DNA of 50,016 nucleotides, taken from Acetofilamentum sp. Lineage in GTDB: Bacteria > Bacteroidota > Bacteroidia > Bacteroidales > DYOH01. The stretch is taken from contig DYOH01000015.1 of assembly GCA_020720625.1 (NCBI GenBank), positions 1 through 50,016 on the forward strand, read 5' to 3'. The notes beneath the pieces are model-generated. The model searched no databases and was not told the DNA's origin. It saw only the letters and a program-made list of their open reading frames with translations. Shown in pieces: positions 9,439 through 18,518 of the stretch; position 1 is the stretch's first letter; each line of letters starts with the position of its first letter. Position numbers and translations under genes: made by a program.

Positions 9439-9517
9439 ATTGGGCAGGTAAAATGGATAATTTATGGTGCTACGAACTAATATTATATCAATTTGGCCTT
9501 TATAAATCTATAGTTAA

Positions 9518-10168
9518 ATGAAATTAACCGATTTTTTTTATCGTATAAGGTATTTTTTAACGATTTGGGCCATAAGCTTTACCCTTGGTGCTTTGCTGCA
9601 TCTATTCATCGATTTTGTTGAAATTCATTTATTTATAAATCATTATTACACTAATTTTTTTGACTTCTTTTTTAAGTATCTTACTCACTTAGGCGATGGT
9701 AGAATGTTTATTCCCCTGCTGCTATTCGCTTTGTTTACAAAATACAGAGATGCAGTTAATTGGACAATTTTTATTCTCATTTCAACAATAATTGGTCAAA
9801 CATTAAAAAGAACTTTAGGTTTTCCGCGCCCTTATCATTACTTTACAGAGTTGCTTCCAAGTTATTTACATTATGTGGATGGAGTAAAAATGCATGCTCA
9901 TAATAGTTTTCCATCGGGACACTCTATTACAATTTTTGTGCTTGCCACGTATGTTTCATACCGCTATTTTCCGAATAAATTGTGGGCACAGCTCATTATA
10001 TTGTTCGTAGCCGGAATGGTTGCATTTAGCAGAGTTTATTTATCGCAACATTTTTTGCACGATACTCTGGCGGGCGGGTTTATTGGAATTTTATCTGTAT
10101 ATTTAGGTCTTCTTATTTCTGAAAAATGGCAAAATCGCAAACTCGAGAATTCTCTTTTGACAAAATAA
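9518..10168 (+). CDS. PAP2-family membrane phosphatase
   Basis: A 216-residue polytopic membrane protein with the three acid-phosphatase motifs of the PAP2 superfamily: KRTLGFPRP near residue 92, PSGHS near 130, and SRVYLSQHFLHD near 170 with the catalytic His. Hydrophobic segments surround these. Such enzymes dephosphorylate lipid pyrophosphates or phosphatidic acid at the outer face of the inner membrane. Undecaprenyl-pyrophosphate or a lipid A phosphate are possible substrates; sequence alone does not decide. Its 3' end overlaps the next gene by 43 bases, so the two are probably translationally coupled. Confidence 0.85.
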   Translation: MKLTDFFYRIRYFLTIWAISFTLGALLHLFIDFVEIHLFINHYYTNFFDFFFKYLTHLGDGRMFIPLLLFALFTKYRDAVNWTIFILISTIIGQTLKRTLGFPRPYHYFTELLPSYLHYVDGVKMHAHNSFPSGHSITIFVLATYVSYRYFPNKLWAQLIILFVAGMVAFSRVYLSQHFLHDTLAGGFIGILSVYLGLLISEKWQNRKLENSLLTK

Positions 10169-11802
10169 GCCGGATTATTATTTATCCGGTAATTATTATT
10201 GCTGCTTCTGCCCTTTTTTTCCCTTTTTTGGGAAAAGTGCATCTTTTTGATTGGGATGAAATTAATTTTGCTGAAGCTGCCAGGGAGATGATTGTCTCCG
10301 GCGATTTTCTTACTGTTCAGATAGATTATCGTCCTTTTTTGCAAAAACCGCCTTTGTTTATTTGGCTTCAGGCTCTATCTATGATGATTTTTGGCGTAAA
10401 TGAATTTGCAGCCCGATTTCCAAATGCCCTTTTAGGCGTTATTCAGCTCATGTTTTTATTTCACATTGGCAAAAAGTGGCACGATAAAAATTTTGGTGTT
10501 CTCTGGGTAATCATCTATGCAGGATCCATCTTGCCTTTCTTTTATTTTAAATCTGCCATTATCGATCCTTGGTTCAACTTCTTCATTTTCTTAGGCTTTG
10601 TTTATTTTATTGAATATTTGAGACTTAATACTCAAAAGATTTTTTCTGTGATGCTCTCCGGGACTTTCATGGGCTTAGCCATTCTAACAAAAGGGCCGGT
10701 TGCATTTTTAATTTTTATGCTGGTTGTTGGCATTCTATGGCTGTTCGAGAGAGAGCGACTCAAATTTTCGATAAAGCATTTTGCGTTTTATATACTAGCG
10801 CTTATTGTGGTTGGGGGTTCATGGTTTATAGTACAAATTTTTAACGATAATCTGCAGATTGTTTTAGATTTTATTTGGTATCAAATCAAACTCTTTTCTA
10901 CAGAAGATGCCGGACATGGTGGTTTTTTCCTGTACCATTTCGTCGTGCTATTTTTGGGTGTTTTTCCGGCTTCAGTTTTTGCCATTTCCGGTTTATTTCC
11001 ATCTATTTTCAAAAGCAATAAAAGCCTTATTTACAGAATAATGTATATATTATTTCTGGTAGTTCTGGTCTTATTTACCATTGTAAAAACTAAAATTGTT
11101 CATTATTCATCATTGGCTTATATTCCAATCACTTATCTTGCTGCATTGAGTATTAAATATCTCAACAGAAAGAGTATTGGCATATTAAAATGGCAATATA
11201 TTTTGCTTTTTCTTATCGCATTCTTCATCATGATTGCGGTGGGCGCTCTTCAATACATTGGCTTGCACGCCAATGAGCTGGCTAATTCCGCTTTAATTAA
11301 AGACCAATTTGCCAAAGGAAATCTTATGGCACAGGTAGACTGGACTGGTTTTGAGTTTCTTATCGGCATAATTCCCTTAGCAGGATTGGTTTTGGTCTAT
11401 TTTCTAAAAACAAGCATACTGCACAAAGTATATATTATTGCTACATTCACGGCAATTTTTATGTTTTTGGCTCAACTGGTTTTAGTTCCGCGCATTGAAA
11501 AATATTCACAAAATGCAGCAATCGAGTTTTTCAAACTAAACGCCAATCAGAATGTTGTACTCGAAACTATTGGTTATAAGTCGTATGCTCATTATTACTA
11601 TGGCAATAGAATGCCCGAAAATCAACACGAAATATCAAGAGAAGATTATTTAAATCAGGTGCTTATAGGACAAACAGATAAAACAGTGTTTGCGGTTACT
11701 AAAGTTGGTAGATGGAATAAATTGAAGGAGAAATATCCTGATTTTGTAGAATTGTATTCAAAAAACGGATTTATTTTTTTAGTTAGAAAACCAAAAAATT
11801 AA
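10126..11802 (+). CDS. PMT/ArnT-like dolichyl/polyprenyl-phosphate glycosyltransferase
   Basis: A 558-residue integral membrane protein with about a dozen hydrophobic segments. The first periplasmic loop has FDWDEINFAEAAREM, the acidic motif of the PMT/ArnT (GT39/GT83) superfamily, followed by RPFLQKPPLFIW. These enzymes move a sugar from a polyprenyl-phosphate donor to a lipid or protein at the periplasmic face. A soluble C-terminal part of about 90 residues completes the protein. Overlap with the PAP2 phosphatase suggests joint work on envelope glycolipids. The acceptor is unknown. Confidence 0.82.
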   Translation: MAKSQTREFSFDKISRIIIYPVIIIAASALFFPFLGKVHLFDWDEINFAEAAREMIVSGDFLTVQIDYRPFLQKPPLFIWLQALSMMIFGVNEFAARFPNALLGVIQLMFLFHIGKKWHDKNFGVLWVIIYAGSILPFFYFKSAIIDPWFNFFIFLGFVYFIEYLRLNTQKIFSVMLSGTFMGLAILTKGPVAFLIFMLVVGILWLFERERLKFSIKHFAFYILALIVVGGSWFIVQIFNDNLQIVLDFIWYQIKLFSTEDAGHGGFFLYHFVVLFLGVFPASVFAISGLFPSIFKSNKSLIYRIMYILFLVVLVLFTIVKTKIVHYSSLAYIPITYLAALSIKYLNRKSIGILKWQYILLFLIAFFIMIAVGALQYIGLHANELANSALIKDQFAKGNLMAQVDWTGFEFLIGIIPLAGLVLVYFLKTSILHKVYIIATFTAIFMFLAQLVLVPRIEKYSQNAAIEFFKLNANQNVVLETIGYKSYAHYYYGNRMPENQHEISREDYLNQVLIGQTDKTVFAVTKVGRWNKLKEKYPDFVELYSKNGFIFLVRKPKN

Positions 11803-11807
11803 TACTC

Positions 11808-12689
11808 ATGAAACGTAAGCTTAGTATCTTTTTTATTGTTGTATTTATTTTTGTAATACTTAGTGCTATTACCACTATTTCGCCGGCTAAGTATGCAAAT
11901 ATCAAAAAAATGAACTCCGATGTGGAAAGGGTTTTGTTGATTGGACACAGAGGCGCAGCCCAACTAGCCCCGGAAAATACACTTTCGGCTATCAAGGAAG
12001 CGCTTAAATACAATCCGGACAGAATAGAAGTAGACATACAACAATCCAAAGATGGTATTCTATTTCTAATGCATGATGAAACTCTGGAGCGAACTACTAG
12101 TGCCATTGGGCTTATGAAGGATTTTACCGCCGAAGAAATTGAAGGTTTTGAAGCCGGAAGTTTTTTTAACGAAAGTTATAAAGATGAAAAAATTCCGACC
12201 TTAGACGAAGCCTTTGAACTGATTAATGGCCAATCGGTTTTTTTGATTGAGATTAAACAAGCAGGTGACTTTTATCCGCAAATTGAAGAAAATTTGGTGA
12301 AAACCATTCAAAAATATCAGGCACATTCGTGGGTTATTGTGCATTCGTTTAATACTAAAGCCCTTGAACGTATTCATGAACTCGATTCTACCATTATTTT
12401 GCACAAATTATTTATCGCCAAAACTAATTTTCTGCCTATTCTCTACGATGGTGGATGGCATTGGCAAACACTCAAAGATTTTGATTATTGCACAGAATTT
12501 AGTTCATACGCTAGTTTTATAAACCCGCACCTAATAAAAACAGTACATGCAATGGGCAAAAAAATAAATGCATGGACTGTAAATGATACTACAGAAATTC
12601 AGAGACTTATCAATATGGGTGTGGATGGTATCATTACAGATTTACCCAATTTGGCTAAACCCATTATTGACCGAAATAATTCAAAGTGA
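11808..12689 (+). CDS. glycerophosphodiester phosphodiesterase
   Basis: A 293-residue enzyme of the GDPD TIM-barrel family, which cleaves glycerophosphodiesters to glycerol-3-phosphate and an alcohol. GHRGAAQLAPENTLSAI contains the catalytic His-Arg and metal-binding Glu. IEVDIQQSKDGI and MHDETLERTT supply the next metal and catalytic residues. The barrel closes with INAWTVND and GVDGIITDLP. Residues 4-24 are a hydrophobic stretch after basic residues, so the protein is secreted or membrane-anchored. It begins 5 bases after the glycosyltransferase and its stop overlaps the sfsA start. Confidence 0.9.
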   Translation: MKRKLSIFFIVVFIFVILSAITTISPAKYANIKKMNSDVERVLLIGHRGAAQLAPENTLSAIKEALKYNPDRIEVDIQQSKDGILFLMHDETLERTTSAIGLMKDFTAEEIEGFEAGSFFNESYKDEKIPTLDEAFELINGQSVFLIEIKQAGDFYPQIEENLVKTIQKYQAHSWVIVHSFNTKALERIHELDSTIILHKLFIAKTNFLPILYDGGWHWQTLKDFDYCTEFSSYASFINPHLIKTVHAMGKKINAWTVNDTTEIQRLINMGVDGIITDLPNLAKPIIDRNNSK

Positions 12690-13390
12690 AATCTCCAACA
12701 TTTTTAAAAGCTACTTTTTTAAAGCGTTATAAGAGATTTTTAGTTGATGTTTTACTTGATTCAGGAGAAATTGTTGTAGCACATACTTCAAACACAGGGA
12801 GTATGCTTTCTTGTTTAGAAGAAAATGCACCAATACTTATTTCTCAGCATGATAATCCGCTGCGTAAAACAAAATTTACTTGGGAATTAATCAAAATTAA
12901 CGGAACATGGATTGGCGTAAATACCCAAAAAGCCAACGATTTGGCTGAATTAATTATTAAAAATAATCTTATTCCCCATTTTTTTCCTGATTTTACTTTA
13001 TTGAAGCGCGAATGGGTGTTTAATGATAGTCGTTTTGATATGTATATTGAAAATCAGCGTGAAAAATGCTTTTTAGAGGTAAAAAACGTTAGCTATAAGC
13101 ATGAAAATGGCGCCTTTTTCCCGGATGCCATCAGTAAGCGTGGTCAAAAACACTTGATAGATTTGATGAAAGCACGTAAACAAAACTATAGGGCTGTAAT
13201 GTTTTATATTATTCAAAGAAATGATGTAAACTTCTTTGCTCCTGCTGCGCATATTGATAAGGCTTATGCTGAGCTTTTTTGGCAAGCCGTTTCAGAAGGC
13301 GTTGAAGTGTATCCTATCAGAATGTCGGTGAGCCCCGAAGGCATCCATTTTGATAAAGTATTGCCGCTTATTAAATCCTTTGTTGTATGA
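12686..13390 (+). CDS. sfsA: SfsA family protein
   Basis: This 234-residue protein matches SfsA: an N-terminal OB-like part with VAHTSNTGSM and a PD-(D/E)XK-like core with RFDMYI and FLEVKNV, followed by FPDAISKRGQKHL. SfsA was named for sugar fermentation stimulation in E. coli and is described as a nucleic-acid-binding, nuclease-like protein. Its exact role is unclear. It starts at GTG 12686, overlapping the preceding TGA, and its own stop overlaps the next ATG (ATGA), so translation is coupled in both directions. Nothing in it suggests a direct envelope function. Confidence 0.9.
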   Translation: MKSPTFLKATFLKRYKRFLVDVLLDSGEIVVAHTSNTGSMLSCLEENAPILISQHDNPLRKTKFTWELIKINGTWIGVNTQKANDLAELIIKNNLIPHFFPDFTLLKREWVFNDSRFDMYIENQREKCFLEVKNVSYKHENGAFFPDAISKRGQKHLIDLMKARKQNYRAVMFYIIQRNDVNFFAPAAHIDKAYAELFWQAVSEGVEVYPIRMSVSPEGIHFDKVLPLIKSFVV

Positions 13391-14148
13391 AACTTTTTTT
13401 TCGTATTTTAAGTCTGATTTCATTTGGCCTAAGCATCCTTTTGGTAATTGTTCTCATAAGCATAGGATTGTCAATGCGGGTAAAATTAACTGCATTGGCC
13501 AACGAGATGTATCTATTGGCCAACGATACCATTTTCACTACGGTACTTATAAACCAAACTATTCCATTCGAGTCTAAAGTTTTAATTAGTGAGCCAATGA
13601 ACGTTATGGCACAAATGATTATCAAAGAATCTATTCCATTTGAGGCCATTATTCCGGTGAGAAAAAATCTCGTTATTCCCATTCATCTTCCAATTAATCA
13701 ACGCATTAATATTAAAGGAAAAATGTTTGTTTCCGATACCTTACCTGTATCATTGAATTCGCCTATCTCATTAAATCAAAATGTAAGTTTGGCACTAAAT
13801 GGCAAAAGCATGTTGTCGGTTCCGGTAAAGGCGGATATTATTATCAGTGAGCCGCTTTCGACAAAGCTTAGTGATAGTATTTTTGTAAGCGGAAAAATGC
13901 CCGTGGAAATGACAATTAACGATAGTTTAGGGGTTCTTTTGAATTTAGATATACCCGTAAATTTAAAAGTCCCTATAAATCTTGAAATCTGCGAAAAAGT
14001 GAAAGTACATGTAGTTGAAGAAGTTTATATACAGGGTTCAATTCCAATAAAAATCGAAATTCCGGTGGCTATTCCACTCAAAAATACCGGATTGCATCAA
14101 AGGTTTATACGTATGGGCGATTTACTTGGAACTTTACTGCTGCCATAA
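13387..14148 (+). CDS. membrane-anchored 12-residue beta-repeat protein of unknown function
   Basis: I do not recognise a family. The 253 residues start with a single membrane segment (about 5-28). The rest, about 60-240, is a chain of short alternating strands with Ile/Val-Pro turns. Divided into 12-residue units it gives loosely similar pieces such as VLINQTIPFESK, MIIKESIPFEAI and MFVSDTLPVSLN, around fifteen in all. There is a single Cys, and no obvious catalytic motif. The pattern recalls elongated beta proteins such as AsmA/LEA-like folds, but that is only resemblance. Most of it is probably periplasmic. It is coupled to sfsA by ATGA and ends the envelope operon. Confidence 0.75.
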   Translation: MKLFFRILSLISFGLSILLVIVLISIGLSMRVKLTALANEMYLLANDTIFTTVLINQTIPFESKVLISEPMNVMAQMIIKESIPFEAIIPVRKNLVIPIHLPINQRINIKGKMFVSDTLPVSLNSPISLNQNVSLALNGKSMLSVPVKADIIISEPLSTKLSDSIFVSGKMPVEMTINDSLGVLLNLDIPVNLKVPINLEICEKVKVHVVEEVYIQGSIPIKIEIPVAIPLKNTGLHQRFIRMGDLLGTLLLP

Positions 14149-14151
14149 AAA

Positions 14152-14189
14152 AAACAGGCCACCTAATTATGCATTTCAATAGCCTGTTT
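14152..14189. terminator. bidirectional terminator between convergent genes
   Basis: AAACAGGC at 14152-14159 pairs with GCCTGTTT at 14182-14189. It sits between the ends of the repeat-protein gene (plus) and the decarboxylase beta gene (minus). The loop is long at 22 bases, so strength is uncertain. Confidence 0.55.
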
Positions 14190-14205
14190 CATAATGTATT
14201 GTATA

Positions 14206-15528
14206 CTAAATTAAAAAGCTCAACAAAATACCTGCTGCCACAGCCGAACCTATTACACCGGCCACATTTGGTGCCATAGCATGCATTAAAAGGTGATTTG
14301 TCGGGTCATCTTTTAAGCCCATCGTTTGAGCTACGCGTGCACTGTCGGGTACAGCAGAAACACCTGCAGCTCCAATAAGAGGATTAATTTTATTATCATC
14401 ATTAAGAAAAACATTCATAAACTTGGCGAATAAAACACCTCCGGCAGTAGCAATCATAAAAGAAAGTGCCCCTAATACAAAAATCATTACTGATTCTGTG
14501 CGAAGAAAAACATCGGCTTGCGTTGATGCACCAACAGTTAAACCTAACAAAATGGTAACAATATCAATTAAACTAGTTCTTGCAGTATCGGCTAGGCGCT
14601 TGGTTACTCCAGATTCTTTAAGCAAATTTCCAAAGAACAACATCCCCAATAAGGGCAAAGCACTAGGGCTGATAAAAGTTGTAAGTAATAGTCCTAATAT
14701 AGGGAAAAATATTTTTTCCCGCTTAGAAACCGCTCTAGGTGGTTTCATTCGAATAAGTCTCTCTTTTTTGGTGGTGAGTAAGCGCATGATGGGTGGCTGT
14801 ATTACCGGAACTAAGGCCATATACGAATAAGCGGCAATGGCTATTGGGCCAATAAGGTTTTTCACTGTAGTGCCATCGGCCAAAATATTTACACCATTGG
14901 CTAATTTAGATGAAAGAAATATGGCCGTTGGACCATCAGCTCCACCAATAATGCCAATTGCACCTGCTTCGGGTGGATTAAATCCCAGCAATAATGCTCC
15001 CAAAAAAGTGGCAAAAATTCCTAATTGTGCCGCTGCTCCAAGCAATATTAGCTTTGGATTGGAAATCAACGACGAAAAATCGGTCATAGCACCTATGCCT
15101 AAAAATATAAGCGGTGGATATACTCCTTTTACTACGCCAAAGTACAAATAGTTTAATACACTACCTTGCTCATAAATACCCACTTGTAAATTTGCGTTTT
15201 GCAAAAATGGTATATTTCCCAGGAGAATGCCTGTTCCTATTGGTACTAAAAGTAGCGGCTCATAATCGTATCGGATGGCTAAGTAGATAAAAAACAGACC
15301 TACCAAAATCATCACAATATTCCCAATACTAAGATTTCGAAAACCTGTATATTTATAGAAAGTTTCTAATCCCTTAATAACGATGCCTGTTTCATCTATG
15401 GGTTCATCTTGCGATAGGGTTTGCGTTTGACCAAAAGTCTGGCTAAAAAATCCATAATTATTGCATACAATGTCTGCAACTACAATGGAGCTTATAGCAA
15501 TAAGTATTATAATTAGTTTCTTTCCCAT
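14206..15528 (-). CDS. mmdB: Na+-translocating decarboxylase beta subunit
   Basis: A 440-residue polytopic protein of the OadB/MmdB/GcdB family. It decarboxylates carboxybiotin and pumps sodium out of the cell. GIIGGADGPTAIFLSSKLA is the family's core motif, with the Asp proposed to bind Na+. GVSAVPDSARVAQ carries the conserved C-terminal Arg. An extra N-terminal part of about 65 residues with its own membrane segment and a Gln/Thr-rich loop precedes the usual start; I believe this is frequent in Bacteroidota homologues. It begins 3 bases after the biotin subunit and is the last gene of the operon. Confidence 0.9.
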   Translation of the reverse strand: MGKKLIIILIAISSIVVADIVCNNYGFFSQTFGQTQTLSQDEPIDETGIVIKGLETFYKYTGFRNLSIGNIVMILVGLFFIYLAIRYDYEPLLLVPIGTGILLGNIPFLQNANLQVGIYEQGSVLNYLYFGVVKGVYPPLIFLGIGAMTDFSSLISNPKLILLGAAAQLGIFATFLGALLLGFNPPEAGAIGIIGGADGPTAIFLSSKLANGVNILADGTTVKNLIGPIAIAAYSYMALVPVIQPPIMRLLTTKKERLIRMKPPRAVSKREKIFFPILGLLLTTFISPSALPLLGMLFFGNLLKESGVTKRLADTARTSLIDIVTILLGLTVGASTQADVFLRTESVMIFVLGALSFMIATAGGVLFAKFMNVFLNDDNKINPLIGAAGVSAVPDSARVAQTMGLKDDPTNHLLMHAMAPNVAGVIGSAVAAGILLSFLI

Positions 15529-15531
15529 TGT

Positions 15532-15960
15532 TTATGCAATTTCTATCAATACATCGTTTTGCAATACAGTATCGCCTTCTTTAACTTTGATGCTGCTTAT
15601 AACTCCGTCTTTCTCCGAAAGAATATTATTTTCCATTTTCATGGCTTCCATAATCATCAAATTGTCACCTTTTTTTACTTCCTGACCTTCTTTAATCAAA
15701 ATTTTTAAAATAGTGCCCGGAAGAGGCGATTTTACACTATTGGATTTAGCACTAATGTTTTTTGTAAGCTTCTGCTCTTTTCTAGTTGGCGGCGGCACAA
15801 CGGATCTTACCAGTTTTGGTGTTTTCGATGTTTTTACATCGGAGTGCAGCTCTACGGTGTAGCTTGTTCCGTTTACTTCTATTTCGGCAATATTGTTCTC
15901 AAATTTATCAATATTTACCTCGTAATCATTTCCCCTTATGGTAAATTTAAACTTTTTCAT
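15532..15960 (-). CDS. mmdC: biotin carboxyl carrier subunit of the decarboxylase
   Basis: A 142-residue protein with an N-terminal beta-rich part, a Pro/Lys-rich linker (about 50-75) and a C-terminal biotinyl domain. MEAMKMENN holds the biotin-accepting Lys108. The domain begins with VKSPLPGTI and ends with VLIEIA. It carries CO2 as carboxybiotin from the carboxyltransferase to the membrane beta subunit. The linker would let the domain swing between the two sites. The neighbours are the delta and beta subunits. Confidence 0.9.
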   Translation of the reverse strand: MKKFKFTIRGNDYEVNIDKFENNIAEIEVNGTSYTVELHSDVKTSKTPKLVRSVVPPPTRKEQKLTKNISAKSNSVKSPLPGTILKILIKEGQEVKKGDNLMIMEAMKMENNILSEKDGVISSIKVKEGDTVLQNDVLIEIA

Positions 15961-16019
15961 TTTATTTTAATTAGTATACCTAATGAAACATGTTCATTAA
16001 TCTAAATATAACTCATTTT

Positions 16020-16394
16020 TTAATTTGATTTTATCGAACTGATTTCGCTTAAACCATATATCTTCGAACTCCATGGTGAATAGTTTCTCGATACCTTTTT
16101 TATGGTTATTGAGTGGCTTTCTTCATCGTGGTATTCGTTGGCATGTAAATAGAGAGCTATGGAAATAGCAGCAAGCACATCTCCCGGAATCCCGTTACAT
16201 TCATCCTTACACTCCTTTCCTTGTTTTTTCATTAAATAATTCTTTCGCCAACTTAAAATGCGAGGAATACTCGAAAAAACAAAATATAGCAGAAGAAGGG
16301 CAAGAAAAACAATGATATACCCCATCACGGCGATTAATACATCCATTTCGGTTATAATCCCTGTTCCTTTAAGAATTATTGCGTTTATCATCAT
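16020..16394 (-). CDS. mmdD: OadG/MmdD-like delta subunit
   Basis: A 124-residue protein with one membrane segment at about 18-42 and a basic cytoplasmic tail. The tail contains CNGIPGDVLAAISIALYLHA, the pattern of the small OadG-type subunit that holds soluble carboxyltransferase to the membrane beta subunit. It starts directly after the alpha-subunit stop with no spacer. A second ATG follows the first, and either may be used. Confidence 0.8.
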   Translation of the reverse strand: MMINAIILKGTGIITEMDVLIAVMGYIIVFLALLLLYFVFSSIPRILSWRKNYLMKKQGKECKDECNGIPGDVLAAISIALYLHANEYHDEESHSITIKKVSRNYSPWSSKIYGLSEISSIKSN

Positions 16395-17951
16395 TTATAG
16401 GGGTATATTACTGTGTTTTCTTGGTATATTTACAAGCTTCTTAGTAGCCAAAGCTTTCAGCGAGCGGATAATGCGTATGCGTGTATTTCGGGGTTCGATA
16501 ATATCATCTATATAGCCATATTGTGCAGCTATATATGGAGTTGCAAACATTTCTTTGTATTCTAGTTCTTTTTCGGCCATATATTTGGCTGCTTCTGCCG
16601 GTTCTAAGGTACTAAGTTTCTTTCCTTCCAGGATTTCGATTGCCCCTTTGGGTCCCATTACAGCTATTTCTGCGGTAGGCCAGGCGTAATTAATGTCGCC
16701 GCGCAATTGTTTGCAGCTCATTACATCATGTGCTCCACCGTAAGATTTTCTTAAAGTAATAGTAATTTTGGGTACAGTGGCCTCCCCATAAGCAAAGAGT
16801 AGTTTTGCCCCATGAATAATTATACCGCCGTATTCCTGCGCACTTCCAGGTAAAAATCCGGGAACATCAACTAAGGTAACAATGGGTACATTAAAGGAGT
16901 CGCAAAGTCTTACAAATCGGGCTGCTTTTCTTGATGCGTCAATATCCAAAACACCTGCCAGATAATTAGGCTGATTGGCAACAATACCAACCGGTATACC
17001 GTCGAATTTGGCAAAACCAATTACAATATTCTTGGCATAATGTCTATGAATTTCAAGAAATTCTTCATCGTCGACAATATGATAAATAATATCCTTTACA
17101 TTGTATGGTTTATTAGGATTATCAGGAATAATATCGTTTAGTTCGCTAATAACTCTGTCGGCAGGGTCGGTGCTTTGGGTTATTGTGGGTTCTTCTAAAT
17201 TATTTTGTGGTAAGTATTCTAATAACTTCCTAATAAGTAATATACCTTCCTCTTCGTCGTCGGCCCTGAAATGGGCAACACCCGATTTAGTGGCATGTAC
17301 GTCGGCTCCGCCTAAATCTTCTATACTGATATCCTCACCTGTAACTGTTTTTGTAACTTTTGGTCCGGTTACAAACATGTAGCTATTTGTTTGACTCATT
17401 ATTACAATATCGGTAAGGGCCGGCGAATATACAGCTCCGCCTGCGCAAGGTCCAAAAATAGCCGATATTTGAGGTACCACACCCGAAGCCATAATGTTCC
17501 GCTGAAATATCTCGGCATAACCTGCCAAGCTTCTAACGCCTTCTTGAATACGTGCTCCACCGCTATCGTTTATACCAATAATAGGCGTTCCCATTTTCAA
17601 GGCCTGATCCATTATTTTGCAGATCTTCTGTGCATAAGTTTCTGAAAGAGAACCTCCCATCACTGTAAAATCCTGCGAAAAGATAAAAACTACACGACCA
17701 TCTATTGTGCCCCTTCCAGTAATTACTCCATCGCCGAGTGGCTTGGTTGCTTCTAATCCGAAATCGGTGGTACGGTGGGTTACAAACATGTCGTACTCTT
17801 CGAAACTACCATCATCAAGAAGCATTTCAATTCTTTCGCGTGCAGTGTATTTTCCTTGTTTGTGTTGCTTTTCAATACGATCGAGACCTCCTCCTTTGCG
17901 GGCTTCCTCTCTTAATTCAATTAATTTTTTAATTCTTTCCTGGCTGTTCAT
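16395..17951 (-). CDS. mmdA: methylmalonyl-CoA decarboxylase alpha (carboxyltransferase) subunit
   Basis: A 518-residue carboxyltransferase that moves the carboxyl group from methylmalonyl-CoA to biotin. [51 protein letters not shown] and [16 protein letters not shown] follow the order of MmdA/PccB proteins. No biotin or ATP-grasp domain is fused. Propionyl-CoA carboxylase beta is very similar, but the adjacent epimerase and sodium-pump subunits point to the decarboxylase. In this phylum the complex typically converts methylmalonyl-CoA to propionyl-CoA at the end of the succinate pathway. Confidence 0.92.
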   Translation of the reverse strand: MNSQERIKKLIELREEARKGGGLDRIEKQHKQGKYTARERIEMLLDDGSFEEYDMFVTHRTTDFGLEATKPLGDGVITGRGTIDGRVVFIFSQDFTVMGGSLSETYAQKICKIMDQALKMGTPIIGINDSGGARIQEGVRSLAGYAEIFQRNIMASGVVPQISAIFGPCAGGAVYSPALTDIVIMSQTNSYMFVTGPKVTKTVTGEDISIEDLGGADVHATKSGVAHFRADDEEEGILLIRKLLEYLPQNNLEEPTITQSTDPADRVISELNDIIPDNPNKPYNVKDIIYHIVDDEEFLEIHRHYAKNIVIGFAKFDGIPVGIVANQPNYLAGVLDIDASRKAARFVRLCDSFNVPIVTLVDVPGFLPGSAQEYGGIIIHGAKLLFAYGEATVPKITITLRKSYGGAHDVMSCKQLRGDINYAWPTAEIAVMGPKGAIEILEGKKLSTLEPAEAAKYMAEKELEYKEMFATPYIAAQYGYIDDIIEPRNTRIRIIRSLKALATKKLVNIPRKHSNIPL

Positions 17952-17959
17952 AATTTTGA

Positions 17960-18367
17960 TTATTTATTTTTTCCGCAGAATTCGGTTAAAACACCAAATG
18001 TTGATTTGGGATGCAAAAAGCCTATTTGAAGATTTTCTGCACCTTTTCTAGGTTTTTCGTCTATTAGTTGGATTCCGTTCTCTTTTGCATTTGTAAGTGC
18101 TTCATTTACATCTGGCATAGCAAATGCTATATGATGAATACCTTCTCCTTTTTTGTCGATGAATTTGGCTATCGGGCTATCTTCGCTTGTTGCTTCCAAT
18201 AGTTCAATTTTTGTTTCACCTACACGAAAAAAAGCTGTTTTTACGCGTTGATCTGTTACTTCCTCGATGGCGTAACACGTTAATCCTAAAATATTTTCGT
18301 AGTAAGAAATTGCAGCCTTGAGGTCTTTTACTGCAATACCAATGTGCTCGATATGTGTTGGTTTCAT
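17960..18367 (-). CDS. mce: methylmalonyl-CoA epimerase
   Basis: A 135-residue vicinal-oxygen-chelate protein that interconverts R- and S-methylmalonyl-CoA, supplying the isomer used by the decarboxylase. [13 protein letters not shown] opens the fold, GEGIHHIAF follows, and FGVLTEFC closes it. Likely metal ligands are His8, Glu55, His79 and Glu129. Length and motifs are standard. It is the first gene of the operon, 8 bases before mmdA, and lies divergent to pabB across 151 bases. Confidence 0.92.
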   Translation of the reverse strand: MKPTHIEHIGIAVKDLKAAISYYENILGLTCYAIEEVTDQRVKTAFFRVGETKIELLEATSEDSPIAKFIDKKGEGIHHIAFAMPDVNEALTNAKENGIQLIDEKPRKGAENLQIGFLHPKSTFGVLTEFCGKNK

Positions 18368-18503
18368 GTATCTGAAATTATTTGTACAAAAGTTGCGCTT
18401 TTATGATGCTAAAAAAATGATAAAAATCAAACCTAATACTGTTTGTTAGCAGAGCTAATTGAAGAAATTAGCACCAAAGGATCTCTTCTTTCCGTAAATT
18501 TAA

Positions 18504-18511
18504 TATTTTTG
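18504..18511 (+). promoter_or_regulatory. -7 box directly upstream of pabB
   Basis: TATTTTTG matches TAnnTTTG exactly and ends 7 bases before the ATG at 18519. If used, the mRNA would be leaderless or nearly so. No TTG is seen at the usual -33 distance. Confidence 0.4.
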
Positions 18512-18518
18512 TACCCTT

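Noticed and set aside
2062-9440. Many shorter open frames on both strands inside the carboxylase operon
   Set aside because: They lie in other frames of well-conserved genes, and their translations show no domain or composition of a real protein.
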